Part shown: piece by piece, positions 47,628-56,803 of the stretch | How the letters are laid out: the number at the start of each line of letters is the position of its first letter | Numbering within the stretch: the stretch's first letter is position 1 | Assembly (NCBI GenBank): GCA_963816795.1 | Contig: CAWFLT010000017.1 | Span: 124,001 to 188,000 of the forward strand | DNA length: 64,000 nt | Reading direction: 5' to 3' | DNA from: CAWFLT01 sp963816795 | Lineage (GTDB): Bacteria > Acidobacteriota > Vicinamibacteria > Vicinamibacterales > SCN-69-37 | Notes under the pieces: model-generated | The model's database searches: none | Told to the model about the DNA's origin: nothing | What the model saw: only the letters and a program-made list of their open reading frames with translations | Translations under genes and position numbers: made by a program

Positions 47628-49127
47628 ATGCGCATCACTCGCTTTTTGAAGCGCGCCGGAGTCGCTGTCGCGGTGCTCGCCGTGATTGGGGCGGTGCTCT
47701 ACCAGTTCTTTGGATTGCGCATTGTCCTGAGTGGTGGAGGGACGCCTCGCCTGGCGTTCGTGAAGTCAGCCGATGCGCGGGCGGCCGAGATCGAGCAGCA
47801 CCGCGCCAGTCAACGGGCGTCGGCCGAGCCCGCCACGTCGACCGGAGCGGCGCGCGCGGTTCCAATTCCAGCAGTGCCGGCGCCTCTTGCCGACGCCGCC
47901 GCCTCAACCCCATCGACGGCGTCTGCCTCCGTGCCTGCGCTGACGTGGACCGGTTTCCGCGGTCCGGCTCGTGATGGCATCTATCGTGAGACGGAGATCG
48001 TCACGAGCTGGCCATCCGGTGGCCTGCGCCCGATCTGGAAGCAGCCGATCGGCGCCGGCTATGCCTCGTTCGTGACGGCCCGGGCCCGCGCCTTTACGAT
48101 CGAGCAACGGGGCCGCGAAGAAGTGGTCGCCGCGTACGACGTGCCGTCAGGACGTGAGTTGTGGAAGCACGGCTGGCGAGCCGAGTTTCGCGAGTCCATG
48201 GGCGGCGATGGTCCGCGGGCGACACCAGCGTGGTCTGACGGTCTCGTCTACGCCCTGGGCGCTGAAGGCGAGCTGCGGTGCCTCGATGACGCGACCGGAC
48301 GGCTCGTGTGGCGAACGAATATCCTCGAAGACAGTTCTGCCGCCAACATCCAGTGGGGCATGTCTGCCGCGCCCCTCATCGTCGATGACACCGTCGTGGT
48401 GCTCCCCGGCGGACCGAACGGCCGATCCATCGTCGCTTACGATCGGCGGACGGGCAAACGGAGCTGGTCGGCGCAGAACGATCGCGCGGCGTACGCCTCG
48501 CCGATGCTCGTCACGCTCGGCGGCACGCGCCAGATTCTCGTCTTCACGGCGACGCGACTGATGGGCGTGTCGCCTGATCGCGGTGCGGTGCTGTGGGAGT
48601 TCCCCTGGACGACTGCGTACGACGTCAACGCCGCGCAACCGGTCGTCGTCAGCGACAATCGCGTGTTTCTCTCATCGGGCTACGGCACGGGGGCGGCCGT
48701 CATCGAGATCGAGCGTCGAACCGGGGCCGCTGATGGTTCCACATTCTCTGTCCGCGAGATCTGGCGAAACGTTCGCATGAAGAACCGGTTCGCCAGTTCC
48801 GTCTTGCACGAGGGGTTTATCTACGGTTTCGACGAATCGATCCTGGCGTGCGTGGACGCCTCCACCGGCGAGCTCAAGTGGAAAGGCGGCCGGTACGGCT
48901 ACGGCCAGCTCGTCCTCGCGAGCGGCCACCTCATCGTGCTCAGTGAAGAAGGCGATCTCGCCCTCGTTCGTGCCGTCCCCACGAGCCACGAAGAGCTCGC
49001 GCGCTTCCCGGCGATCAGCGGCAAGACGTGGAACGTCCCCACGATCGCCGACGGCGTGCTGCTCGTGAGGAATCTGCAGGAAATGGCAGCGTTTGATCTC
49101 AAAAGAACACTGTCAAGTTCGAAGTGA
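47628..49127 (+). CDS. Membrane-anchored PQQ-like beta-propeller protein
   Basis: 499 residues. A single N-terminal membrane helix (GVAVAVLAVIGAVLYQFFGL), an Ala/Ser/Thr/Pro-rich linker (residues 60-105), then a quinoprotein-like propeller starting ALTWTGFRGPARDGIYRETE with blade motifs AAYDVPSGRELWKHGW, CLDDATGRLVWRTNILED, AYDRRTGKRSWSAQN and CVDASTGELKWKGGRYGYGQ. No haem motif and no obvious PQQ ligands, so it may be a BamB-like scaffold. Its TGA stop is part of a GAAGTGA heptamer array shared with the convergent gene. Confidence 0.85.
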   Translation: MRITRFLKRAGVAVAVLAVIGAVLYQFFGLRIVLSGGGTPRLAFVKSADARAAEIEQHRASQRASAEPATSTGAARAVPIPAVPAPLADAAASTPSTASASVPALTWTGFRGPARDGIYRETEIVTSWPSGGLRPIWKQPIGAGYASFVTARARAFTIEQRGREEVVAAYDVPSGRELWKHGWRAEFRESMGGDGPRATPAWSDGLVYALGAEGELRCLDDATGRLVWRTNILEDSSAANIQWGMSAAPLIVDDTVVVLPGGPNGRSIVAYDRRTGKRSWSAQNDRAAYASPMLVTLGGTRQILVFTATRLMGVSPDRGAVLWEFPWTTAYDVNAAQPVVVSDNRVFLSSGYGTGAAVIEIERRTGAADGSTFSVREIWRNVRMKNRFASSVLHEGFIYGFDESILACVDASTGELKWKGGRYGYGQLVLASGHLIVLSEEGDLALVRAVPTSHEELARFPAISGKTWNVPTIADGVLLVRNLQEMAAFDLKRTLSSSK

Positions 49128-49148
49128 GAAGCCAGAAGTTAGAAGTGA
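49121..49148. repeat. GAAGTGA heptamer array shared by two convergent genes
   Basis: Four contiguous units, GAAGTGA, GAAGCCA, GAAGTTA and GAAGTGA. The first unit supplies the TGA of the plus-strand gene (49125-49127) and the third supplies the TAA of the minus-strand gene (49139-49141). Confidence 0.8.
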
Positions 49149-49684
49149 GGACTTGATCGTGATCGCACCGTGGGGCTGTCCAGTGCGACCGTCCCCCCCG
49201 GTGTGGCGTCCGCATTGATGATGAGATTCCAATCGCGACGAGCCGGGTGATAGAACAGGCTCCATTGGCGTCCCGAGTATGGCGAGAGGTCGACGCGGAC
49301 GCTCTGCCACCGGCGCGCGGGATCGGACCCAGTTCCGGCGAGCGAAAGGCGCAGCAGTTCATCATAGCGGCGGCTGTCTGAGATTCCGACGCGCAGGGTC
49401 ACGCCTGACGTGGTGGCTGCAGGATCGATCTGCGCGACGCGCACCGTCAGGTCGGCGCGGTCGGCCATCCGGACCCTCCAGGTCACACGTGAGGGTGCGG
49501 TCATGACGAGGGCGGGCACCGGTCCGGTCTCACTGGGCGCGAAGTCCGGCCGCGCGCCAGGCGCACCCGCGGCCGCTTGCACCCTGGCCCGCGGCAGTTC
49601 GCGCAGCAAGTCGATCGGCAACGGCGTCGTGCCGGCGGGCGAACCGCAGGAGACGCTTAGCACGAGGGGAAGCAGCGTCACCAT
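49139..49684 (-). CDS. Hypothetical exported protein, possibly a lipoprotein
   Basis: ATG 49684 gives MVTLLPLVLSVSCGSPAGTT, a short signal sequence with a Cys at 13, although the lipobox is weak. The mature part is beta-rich: TAPSRVTWRVRMADRADLTV, GVTLRVGISDSRRYDELLRL and WQSVRVDLSPYSGRQWSLFY, ending LIINADATPGGTVALDSPTV, a carbohydrate-binding-like sandwich by appearance only. The last residues (SRSSPHF) and stop come from the heptamer array. Divergent from the GT-C-like gene at 49804. Family not recognised. Confidence 0.55.
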   Translation of the reverse strand: MVTLLPLVLSVSCGSPAGTTPLPIDLLRELPRARVQAAAGAPGARPDFAPSETGPVPALVMTAPSRVTWRVRMADRADLTVRVAQIDPAATTSGVTLRVGISDSRRYDELLRLSLAGTGSDPARRWQSVRVDLSPYSGRQWSLFYHPARRDWNLIINADATPGGTVALDSPTVRSRSSPHF

Positions 49685-49717
49685 CGCGGCTCGCAACTCG
49701 AGCCGCGCTACGTACCG

Positions 49718-49744
49718 CCGCACCCACCACCCAGCACCCAGCCC
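49718..49744. repeat. CACCCAG heptamers (GGTGCTG family, reverse orientation)
   Basis: Three to four units CACCCAC, CACCCAG, CACCCAG, the complement of the GGTGCTG units seen at 25927-26000. They lie in the divergent intergenic region and upstream of both genes, an exception to the 3'-end pattern. Confidence 0.6.
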
Positions 49745-49803
49745 GCCTTCGCCCGCAGCGCGGGCTACGGCGCGGCAGGCCACTGCTCTACGATAAGCGG
49801 CGG

Positions 49804-50961
49804 ATGCGGAGCGCACCGAGGTGGATCGCGGCGTACGTCCTGGTCGTCGCGGCATTTCTCGCGATGGTCGCGCGATACTACCACCCGGCCTACGGCTTTA
49901 CGGCGTTCCTGGAGCTCCCCGCCCGTTCACACGACGCCGAGCTCCCGGCTGTTCGGTCGGCGCCGCACTACGATCATCCGGACTCGACGGGCTACGATGG
50001 CCAGTTCTACGCCCAACTTGCGGTTGAGCCTCTTCTTCGTGACGCGGCGATCGATCAAGCGCTCGATAATCCTCCCTATCGCGCGCATCGCATTCTGTTT
50101 TCCTGGATCGCGTGGGTCCTCGGCGCTGGCCGGCCGGCCTGGATTCTGCAGGCCGCCTCGCTGGAGAACGTGCTGGCGTGGCTGGTGCTCGCGTGGGTGC
50201 TGGCGCTCCTGATCCCGCCCGTCAGTGCGCGTCATTTCGCGCTGTGGACGGGCTGCCTGCTCAGCCACGGCACGCTCATGTCGGTCCGCTACGCCCTGCC
50301 CGACGCACTGAGTCTGCTCCTGATCGTCTTCGCAAGCCTGGCGGTCGAGCGCGGGCGGCCGCTTCTGGCGTCGGCCGTCATCGGGCTCGCGGGGCTCGCA
50401 CGTGAGACGAGCCTCCTCGCGGCGACGACTCTGATCAGGTTCGTGGGGCGGTCGCCGCGATCATGGTGGCTGGTCGCGGGCTGTTCATTGCTGTGCGTCG
50501 CGCCCCTCGCCCTGTGGCTCGACTATCTCCGATCGATCTATCTCGACGCCGTCCTGGCGGGCGGTGACCACGTCACACAACCGCTCTCCGGCTTCCTGTG
50601 GAAAGCGACCTCGATCGCGCGGGCGTTGCCAGCCGAGGGGCTGACCGCAATGACACGCGACAATGTGCTCGCCTTTGTGGCGTTCCTCGCGCAGTCGCTC
50701 TGGCTGCTCTGGTTTGTCGCCACGCGACGATCGGTGTCACCCTGGGTCCTGGCGGCGTGCCCGTTCCTGGCGTTGACGCTGATAACCCACCAAGCCGTAT
50801 GGGCCGGCACCCCCGGCGCCTACACGCGGGTGGCAATGCCACTGATGATCGGCGTCAACGTCCTCCTCGCCCGCGAGGTGCGCGCGCCATGGTGGCTCAT
50901 CGGCCTCGTGAATCTCTCAGTCGTGCCCGGCGTCGCGCTCATGCTCATGTTCAGGTGGTAG
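49804..50961 (+). CDS. Polytopic membrane protein, cell-surface glycopolymer GT-C type
   Basis: 385 residues from ATG 49804 with about ten hydrophobic helices (WIAAYVLVVAAFLAMVARYY, LAWLVLAWVLALLIPPVSA, SWWLVAGCSLLCVAPLALWL). The first periplasmic loop has HPDSTGYDGQFYAQLAVEPL, the YDGQFY motif of the AZOBR_p60025-type family involved in cell-surface glycopolymer formation, and GLAGLARETSLLA follows a middle helix. It probably transfers or modifies lipid-linked sugars at the periplasmic face. No operon partner. A 23-nt repeat array begins 9 nt after its stop. Confidence 0.8.
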   Translation: MRSAPRWIAAYVLVVAAFLAMVARYYHPAYGFTAFLELPARSHDAELPAVRSAPHYDHPDSTGYDGQFYAQLAVEPLLRDAAIDQALDNPPYRAHRILFSWIAWVLGAGRPAWILQAASLENVLAWLVLAWVLALLIPPVSARHFALWTGCLLSHGTLMSVRYALPDALSLLLIVFASLAVERGRPLLASAVIGLAGLARETSLLAATTLIRFVGRSPRSWWLVAGCSLLCVAPLALWLDYLRSIYLDAVLAGGDHVTQPLSGFLWKATSIARALPAEGLTAMTRDNVLAFVAFLAQSLWLLWFVATRRSVSPWVLAACPFLALTLITHQAVWAGTPGAYTRVAMPLMIGVNVLLAREVRAPWWLIGLVNLSVVPGVALMLMFRW

Positions 50962-50969
50962 AGAGCAGG

Positions 50970-51125
50970 AGACTTGAGGTACGGAGTGAAAAGCGCGGGA
51001 AGTTCAGGGTGAAGGGCGCTTGAGGTCCGGCGTGGAAAGCGCTTGAGGTCCGGAGTGAAGAGCGTTTGAGGTACGGCGTGGAAAGCGCGGGAAGTGCGGA
51101 GTGAAGAGCGCTTGAAGTCCGGGGG
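50970..51125 (+). repeat. Tandem array of a 23-nt unit, 6.7 copies
   Basis: Units start at exactly 23-bp steps: 50970, 50993, 51016, 51039, 51062, 51085 and 51108. The consensus is close to GCGCTTGAGGTCCGGAGTGA plus AGA, with an alternating variant containing CGTGGAAA. All copies are in the orientation of the upstream gene. Same family as 6984-7212. There are no spacers, so it is not a CRISPR array. Confidence 0.9.
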
Positions 51126-51126
51126 C

Positions 51127-51351
51127 CTACTGTCGCCCTTGGCCTGTTGGCTTGTCCCGCCGCCTGCACTCTATGCAAATCGGAGGCTGCCGCCCGAGCA
51201 GTCGCCAGGCCTGTCCGAATCCAAGCAAGTGCTGCCGGCAAAGCAGGCGTTTGCAGACCGAGCAGATCCCGCCTTGCAACGGCTCGAACTCACTCGAGCA
51301 CATCGCGCACGTGAACCTGTCGTGCCGGATGGCGTTCTGCATGTTGGTCAC
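51127..51351 (-). CDS. Small zinc-finger protein
   Basis: 74 residues from a GTG at 51351. Cysteines at 15, 18, 30, 33, 38, 59 and 62 and His 41 form CAMC, CSVC, C-R-Q-H and CIEC pairs (RFTCAMCSSEFEPLQGGICS, KRLLCRQHLLGFG, PPICIECRRRDKP), enough for two treble-clef-like zinc sites. A cytosolic adaptor or nucleic-acid-binding role is possible but unproven. It lies between a repeat array and a hairpin, with no operon partner on its strand. Confidence 0.65.
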   Translation of the reverse strand: MTNMQNAIRHDRFTCAMCSSEFEPLQGGICSVCKRLLCRQHLLGFGQAWRLLGRQPPICIECRRRDKPTGQGRQ

Positions 51352-51361
51352 GCCGGAAACG

Positions 51362-51393
51362 CGAAGAGCCGGCGATCGTCAGCCGGCTCTTCG
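51362..51393. terminator. 12-bp perfect hairpin, probable bidirectional terminator
   Basis: CGAAGAGCCGGC (51362-51373) and GCCGGCTCTTCG (51382-51393) with an 8-nt loop. A T-rich TCGTTTTGCC follows on the plus strand. It lies about 55 nt beyond the LVIVD stop on the minus strand and about 10 bp before the small zinc-finger gene. Confidence 0.55.
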
Positions 51394-51395
51394 TC

Positions 51396-51446
51396 GTTTT
51401 GCCTTTTGCCTTAACTTTGGCCTTGGGCCCTTGGCCCTGGGCCTTG
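51396..51446. repeat. TTTTGCC / GGCCTTG heptamer array
   Basis: Seven-base units TTTTGCC, TTTTGCC, TTAACTT, TGGCCTT, GGGCCCT, TGGCCCT and GGGCCTT run without gaps and end 3 nt from the LVIVD stop codon at 51449. Confidence 0.75.
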
Positions 51447-51448
51447 TG

Positions 51449-53683
51449 CTACTTCGTCAGGTCCGTCACCGCGCCGATGAGCATCTGCACCTTCGCGGCA
51501 TCGCTCGAGCTCGTCGCGTCGGCCTTGAGCGACGTCGCGAGCGTGGTCAGCGCCGTGCGGCGCGCGCCGCCCGATGGCTTTCTCGGCCGCGGTCGAGCGC
51601 ACCGCGGACCGCGGTGATCCGCGCCGGCGCTCAGGCCCTTCGACCGCTCGAGCTGATCGACGAACGCGCGCGCCATCGCGAAGCTCGGCGGCCACACGAA
51701 GCGGCGCTGCTCCTGCGTGTTCCAGTAGTCCATGCTTCACGGTCTTGGCCGCGTCGATCTCGTTCTGCGTGATGAGCGGGCTCGGCACGAGCTCGAAGAT
51801 GTCGAGGCCGCGCGACGATCTCCGAGCTGACGATGCACGCCGTTGTACCAGTAGACCGACCACGAGCCGCCGCTGATCAGCCGCGTCGGCGTCGAGCGGG
51901 CCGCGGTCGAAGATACGCGACTTCGAACGGCTTCGCCGGCATCGGTCCAGTCGAACATCGAGAGGCCGCCCTGGTAGAACGCCTGCACCATGACTTCGCG
52001 GCCCGGAATCGGAATCAGCGATCCGTTGTGCGCGACGCAGTTCTCCGAAGTCGGTCTGCGCCGCCGGCATCTTGTAGTAGCTCTTGAACACCATCTTGTT
52101 GTTCTCGATGGTGAAGAGCGCGTTGGCGCCCCACTCGAGCTTGTCCGTCGTCGCGGCAGCGCGGCGCGGATCCGCCGCCCCACTCGTCGGAGAAGAGGAC
52201 CTTCTTGCCGTCGTTGCTGAACGTCGCCGAGTGCCAGAACGACATGTTCGGGTCGCCGACGAAGTCGATGCGGATCGGATGCGTCGCTTCGCGGATGTCG
52301 AGCAGCAGGCCGAGACCGCCGCACGCGCCGCCGGCGAGACCGACGTCCGGATACACCGTGATGTCGTGGCACTGGTTCGGTCCGGTCGGCGGCCCGCGCG
52401 GCCGCGGCCGCCGCGGCCCGCACCGGCCGGCGCGCCGGCGCGCCCGCCGCGCGCCGCACCGCCAGCGCCGGCCGCCGGCCGCCCGCCGCACCAGCGGCGC
52501 CGCGCCGCCAGCGGCTGCGCCACCGCCGCCTGCCGCCGTGCGTCGCACCCGCCGCCGGCGGCTGCCCGCCGCGGCCCGCGCCGCCGCGCGCGCGCCCGCC
52601 GCGTCACGCTCCGGATTGCGCCGGCCGCGACCGGCAGACTCTGGAAGATGCGCGCCGCGTTGGTGATCGCCGCCTTCTGCGGCGCCGCGAGCGGCACCTT
52701 GATGACTTCGAGGCGGAACCGCGCGGTGTTCGGATCGTGCGGCGTCGGCGCCCGTATCCACGCAGCCCGGCACTTCTTCTGCCGAACGCACGCCCGACGT
52801 GCCCGGAGACGTAGATGTAGACGTTGTCCTTGTCGCCCGGCTGCGTGACGACGGTGTGCGTGTGCGATCCGCGGCAGGTCTGCACGCTCGTCACGAGCTT
52901 CGGATTCTTCGACGTCCGTGATGTCGAAGATGCGGATGCCGCGCACGCGCTCCTTGCTGACCGGCATCGGGCACTGCCGCCGAAGCCGCAGTCCGCGCGG
53001 CTGTTGCCGGCTTCCGACGACATGAACAGCAGGTTCTTGTAGACCGACACGTCGTTCTGCGACGCCGGGCAGAGGTACGTGATTCACGAGCACCGGCTTC
53101 GCGGGATTCGAGATGTCGTAGATCTCGAAGCCGTTGTAGTTGCCCTGGATCGCGTACTTGCCGGTGAACGCCAGGTCCGAGTGCGTCGCGCCGAGCACCT
53201 TCGGTCCGGCGGCGTCGTCGAGATGCAGCTTCATGTTCCACGCGCCTGACCCGCGTCCCAGATAGCCGGCCTTGAGGCCGACGCGCGGATCCGGCGTCGG
53301 CGGCGTGCCCGAGACGATCGGCGCGACCGGCGCCGGCATCACCGCGGGCGGCGGCGGTGGCGGAGGCGGCGGCGTGCCACCTCGACCGCCGCGTCCACCG
53401 GGCGCGGCTGCGCCTGGCGCGGCGGCCGCGGGCGCGCCCGCAGGCGGGCGGCGTCTGTGCAGGCGGCGCTGGCTGCGCCGCGGGTGGCGGCGGCGTCGGC
53501 GGCCGGCTGCGCTGCAGGCGGCGTGGCGGCCGGAGCCGCGGCCGCCGGCGTCGCCGGCGCCGACTTCGGCCCGCACGCCGCGACGATCATCAGTCCGGCC
53601 GCGACCGACGACACGGCCGCCGCGCGGAACCGGCGACCGACGCTCGCGCGTTGGCGCGCAAGCAGCGTTGTACGTTTCTTCAT
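51449..53683 (-). pseudogene. LVIVD-repeat surface lipoprotein, many frameshifts
   Basis: ATG 53683 opens MKKRTTLLARQRASVGRRFR and a lipobox (GLMIVAACG), then an Ala/Pro-rich linker. LVIVD-type blades are visible in different frames: YAIQGNYNGFEIYDISNPAK, NDVSVYKNLLFMSSEAGNSR, PKLVTSVQTCRGSHTHTVV, PNTARFRLEVIKVPLAAPQK and, at the end, LKADATSSSDAAKVQMLIGA. At least four breaks look like one extra base (near 53081, 52907, 52791, 52740) and one like a missing base (near 52968). About 740 residues if intact. Its start overlaps the DUF305 stop by 4 bp, so the two form an operon. Confidence 0.7.
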
Positions 53684-54388
53684 TCGGATCCCCCTCCAGC
53701 GAGCATCTGTTTCATCACTTCGATTTCTGTCGACTGGTCGGCGTACACGTCCGTCGCGAATCGATACACGTCGTCGTCCTGGGCCGCGCCGTACGACTTC
53801 ATGCAGCACGTCCACCATCGTCATCGCGCCCTCGTGGTGCTTGATCATCGCCGTGCAGGAACAGGCGATCGAACTCCGGGCCGCGCGCCTTGTCGAGCGC
53901 GGCCATCTCCTCGTCGGTCAGCATGCCCGGGCATCAGCATGTCGTGCACCATGCCGTTCGCCATCTTCATCTTGTGGTGCGTCGCGTTCGGCGTCCGGCA
54001 CGGCCTGACCGCGATCGCTCAGCCACGTCTGCATGAACTCGATCTCGTCGCGCTGGCCGACGACGATGCGCTCGCAGAGGATCGCGACGTCCTTGCGCGC
54101 GCCGTGCGAGGCGGCCCAGCCGGCGATGAGGACCGCCTGCGCGTGGTGCGGAATCATGCCGGACATGAACTCCACGTCCGGAACGCTGAACGGCTGACGG
54201 ATGCCGGGCACGCGGAAGATGCCTTTGGCATCCGCGACCGGGCCATGCGCCGCGGCGGCCTCGTGGCCGGCTTGCGCGCCGGCCGGCTGTGCGCCGACAC
54301 GCGCTGGATCAGGTGTCGCGGTCTTGCAGGCGGCTCCGGCAATGACCAGCGCTCCGGCCGCAATGACTCGCGGGAACGCCTTCAGCAT
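53680..54388 (-). pseudogene. DUF305 lipoprotein, four frameshifts
   Basis: ATG 54388 gives MLKAFPRVIAAGALVIAGAA followed by Cys. DUF305 signatures: VEFMSGMIPHHAQAVLIAGW, DEIEFMQTWLSD and, after corrections, THHKMKMANGMVHDMLMPG, MLTDEEMAALDKARGPEFDR, MIKHHEGAMTMVD and the end DQSTEIEVMKQMLAGGGSE. Four breaks (near 53998, 53925, 53849 and 53803) are each repaired by removing one base. DUF305 proteins carry His/Met clusters and are suspected metal-binding periplasmic proteins. The pairing with an LVIVD protein suggests joint export to the cell surface. Confidence 0.75.
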
Positions 54389-54477
54389 TCGTTGATTCCT
54401 CGTGGTGACCGGCATACGCGCCGCGAGCAGCGTGGCAGCCGGAGTGCCCGGGCCGCCTGTAACAGCTGATGATACAC

Positions 54478-54610
54478 CGCGAAGCGCGTGAGCGCTGAGC
54501 GCCCGAGCTGCGGGGGTGGGGCCCCGCGGCCCTAAGGTATCGACTTTACTTATGGCGTGGGGCCCCACCCCCACGCCTCGGGCCGCGCCGCGTTGCGGCG
54601 CGGGTGTCGC
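54478..54610. repeat. Inverted pair of GGGGTGGGGCCCC modules
   Basis: A reverse copy (GCGCTGAGCGCCCGAGCTGC, then GGGGTGGGGCCCCGCGG) at 54490-54535 faces a forward copy (GGCGTGGGGCCCCACCCCCA) from 54548, separated by TAAGGTATCGACTTTACTTA. It lies between divergent genes. Confidence 0.8.
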
Positions 54611-54673
54611 CCAGCCGGCAAGGCCACCCCCAGGCGCGGTACACTCGATACACGCCACCCAAGGAGCGCTCTC

Positions 54674-55993
54674 ATGCGAAGGTCCGTCCTGATCGCCAGC
54701 CTGCTCGTCTCGCTGACCGCTGTCCTCGACGCCCGCCAATGGCCGCACTGGCGCGGCCCGTCAGCCTCCGGCGTGTCCGCGGAGAAGGGCTTGCCGGTGA
54801 AGTGGAGCAACAGCGAAGGCATCGCCTGGAAGGCAACTGTTCGCGGGCTCGGCATTTCATCGCCGATCGTCTCCGGCGATTTGGTGTTCGTCACTTCGCA
54901 GATCGGCACGGGCACGTCGCGGCCGGGCCCCCGGCTCGTCCAGGGCGCCGACGCTGCCGCCGCCGGTGAACGCGCGCTTGGGAGCGGTCCTGGCGCCGGC
55001 GACAACAACGTCACGTTCCTGCTGAGCGCGTTCGACCGTGCCAGTGGCAAACGCGCCTGGGAACACGAGCTGCCGGCCGAGGGGGATCTCTATCCGGTGC
55101 ACGAAAAGCACAACCTGGCATCGCCGAGCCCGGTCACCGACGGCGAGCGCGTGTATGCCTGGTACGGCACCGGGCAGATTGCTGCCGTGACGACGTCGGG
55201 CAAGCGCGCGTGGACGCGGCACATCGGCCGCGACTACGGCGCGTTCGAGATCAATTGGGGTCACGCGAGCTCGCCCGTCGTGCATCGCGACCTGGTCGTC
55301 CTGCTCTGCTATCACGACAAGGCGTCTTATCTGCTCGCTCTCGACGCCAGGACCGGTGCGACGCGCTGGAAGGCGGACATGGCCGCCGGCGTCACGTCCT
55401 ACAGCACGCCGGTCGTGGTCACGGCTGGAGACCGCACGGAAATCGTCGTGAATTCGAGCGTCGGCGTGAGCGGCCACGACGCCGCGACCGGCGCACGTCT
55501 CTGGCACATCGAGGAGGCGAACCGCTTTCCGGTGCCGATGCCGCTCGTTCACGACGGCATCATTTACACGAGCCGCGGCTACCGCAGCAGTCCGTTCATG
55601 GCGATCCGGCCCGGCGGCAAAGGGGACGTCGCCGCGAGCCATGTCATCTGGAAGGTGCCGTCCGGCGGGCCGTACATTTCGTCGCTCGTTCACTACGAGG
55701 GCTTGATCTACATGATGGGCGACGTCGGCGTCCTGACCGTCGTCGACGCCGCCACCGGGGCGCGCGTGTTCCAGGAGCGGATCGGCGGCGTCTATAGCGC
55801 GTCGCCGGTGGCCGCCGACGGCAAGATCTACCTCTCGAGCGAGGACGGTGAGACGATCGTCGTGAGCGCGGGCCGCACGCCGGCCGTGCTCTCCCGCAAT
55901 CGACTGGACGCCCGGCAACTGGCGTCTCCGGCGGTCGCCGGCGGCCGGTTGTTCATCCGATCGGACGACACGTTGTACGCGATCGGGAAATGA
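54674..55993 (+). CDS. Secreted PQQ-like beta-propeller protein
   Basis: 439 residues from ATG 54674 with AAGGAG 8 bp upstream; signal peptide MRRSVLIASLLVSLTAVLDA. The propeller opens RQWPHWRGPSASGVSAEKGL, with blades AFDRASGKRAWEHELPAEGD, ALDARTGATRWKADMAAGVT, GHDAATGARLWHIEEANRFP and VVDAATGARVFQERIGGVYS. This WPHWRGP family is common in Acidobacteriota and Planctomycetota; whether PQQ is bound is unclear because catalytic residues are not obvious. Intact frame. The VOC gene starts 7 bp after its stop and may be co-transcribed. Confidence 0.87.
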   Translation: MRRSVLIASLLVSLTAVLDARQWPHWRGPSASGVSAEKGLPVKWSNSEGIAWKATVRGLGISSPIVSGDLVFVTSQIGTGTSRPGPRLVQGADAAAAGERALGSGPGAGDNNVTFLLSAFDRASGKRAWEHELPAEGDLYPVHEKHNLASPSPVTDGERVYAWYGTGQIAAVTTSGKRAWTRHIGRDYGAFEINWGHASSPVVHRDLVVLLCYHDKASYLLALDARTGATRWKADMAAGVTSYSTPVVVTAGDRTEIVVNSSVGVSGHDAATGARLWHIEEANRFPVPMPLVHDGIIYTSRGYRSSPFMAIRPGGKGDVAASHVIWKVPSGGPYISSLVHYEGLIYMMGDVGVLTVVDAATGARVFQERIGGVYSASPVAADGKIYLSSEDGETIVVSAGRTPAVLSRNRLDARQLASPAVAGGRLFIRSDDTLYAIGK

Positions 55994-56000
55994 CGGGCCG

Positions 56001-56405
56001 ATGAGCCTGGCGCACCTGACCCTGCCGTCGCGCGACGTGCAGCGCACGGCCGCGCTCCTGGAAGAGACGCTCGGCTACCGGCGCGAAGCGGTGCCGGCGA
56101 ACGTGCCGACCGAGACCGTCTGGCTCGACATCGGCCAGGGCCAGCAGTTACATGTGTTCTTTGTCGAAGGCTTCGCGGTGTCGCCGTTCGAGAACGAGTT
56201 CGGCCGGCACGTCGCGCTGTTCCATCCGCTCGCGGAGTTCCCGGCGCTCAAGAGGCGGCTGGAGGATCGCGGCGTGGTGGTCTTCGATCCGCTCCGCGCG
56301 ACCGCCTACGAACGCTTCTTCTTCCGCGAGCCGATCAACGGCTACGTCTTCGAGGTCATCGACGCGGCGGCTCAGACGCCGCGCGCCAGCCACTTGGACC
56401 AGTAG
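56001..56405 (+). CDS. VOC/glyoxalase-fold protein
   Basis: 134 residues. Two beta-alpha-beta-beta-beta modules: SLAHLTLPSRDVQRTAALLE with LGYRREAVPANV, and GRHVALFHPLAEFPALKRRL with FFREPINGYVFEVID. Possible metal ligands are H5, H51, H70 and the Glu of the final FEVID. Substrate unknown; relatives include glyoxalases and dioxygenase-like enzymes. The 3' end overlaps the convergent cupin gene by 34 bp. Confidence 0.82.
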   Translation: MSLAHLTLPSRDVQRTAALLEETLGYRREAVPANVPTETVWLDIGQGQQLHVFFVEGFAVSPFENEFGRHVALFHPLAEFPALKRRLEDRGVVVFDPLRATAYERFFFREPINGYVFEVIDAAAQTPRASHLDQ

Positions 56406-56770
56406 AACGTCATCGGCACCGACCCGGTGTTGGTGATGCCGTGCAGGACGTTGCCGGCGCAGTACATCACCGCACCCGGCCCGACGACCGTCGTCTGATC
56501 GCCGCAGACGATCTCGCCCGTGCCGGAGGCGATGATCAGAAACTCTTCTTCAGGATGGGTATGCGGGGGATGTGGCGTCGCGCCCGGATCGACCACGCAC
56601 ATTCCAGCGCAGAGACCGCTCAGTTGATCGGTCGGGCCGTTGTAGTGCGTGAAGACACGGCAGCCGCTCGTGGGTTCGGGCACCGGCAGCGATTCGAGAA
56701 CAACCACGCCGTCGGGCAGCTTCGTGGCTTCCGGCGCGACACTGACGACGTTTGGATTCGATTGGGCCAT
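56372..56770 (-). CDS. Cupin-domain protein
   Basis: 132 residues forming a single cupin barrel. Motif 1 PHPPHTHPEEEFLIIASGTG supplies the His/His/Glu metal ligands, and motif 2 PGAVMYCAGNVLHGITNTGS the last His. Small stand-alone cupins bind metals and sugars or act as isomerases or sensors; no further assignment is possible. Convergent with the VOC gene, overlapping tail to tail. Confidence 0.85.
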   Translation of the reverse strand: MAQSNPNVVSVAPEATKLPDGVVVLESLPVPEPTSGCRVFTHYNGPTDQLSGLCAGMCVVDPGATPHPPHTHPEEEFLIIASGTGEIVCGDQTTVVGPGAVMYCAGNVLHGITNTGSVPMTFYWSKWLARGV

Positions 56771-56803
56771 AAGACGTCATGGTCCGAGATCGCGCGCCGC
56801 TGG

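Noticed and set aside
49139..49855. Longer start (49855) for the exported protein
   Set aside because: The added 57 residues are Arg-rich, cover the CACCCAG repeats and precede the signal-like segment, so ATG 49684 is preferred.
50970..51125. CRISPR array
   Set aside because: The 23-nt units are contiguous and degenerate with no unique spacers, and no cas genes are nearby.
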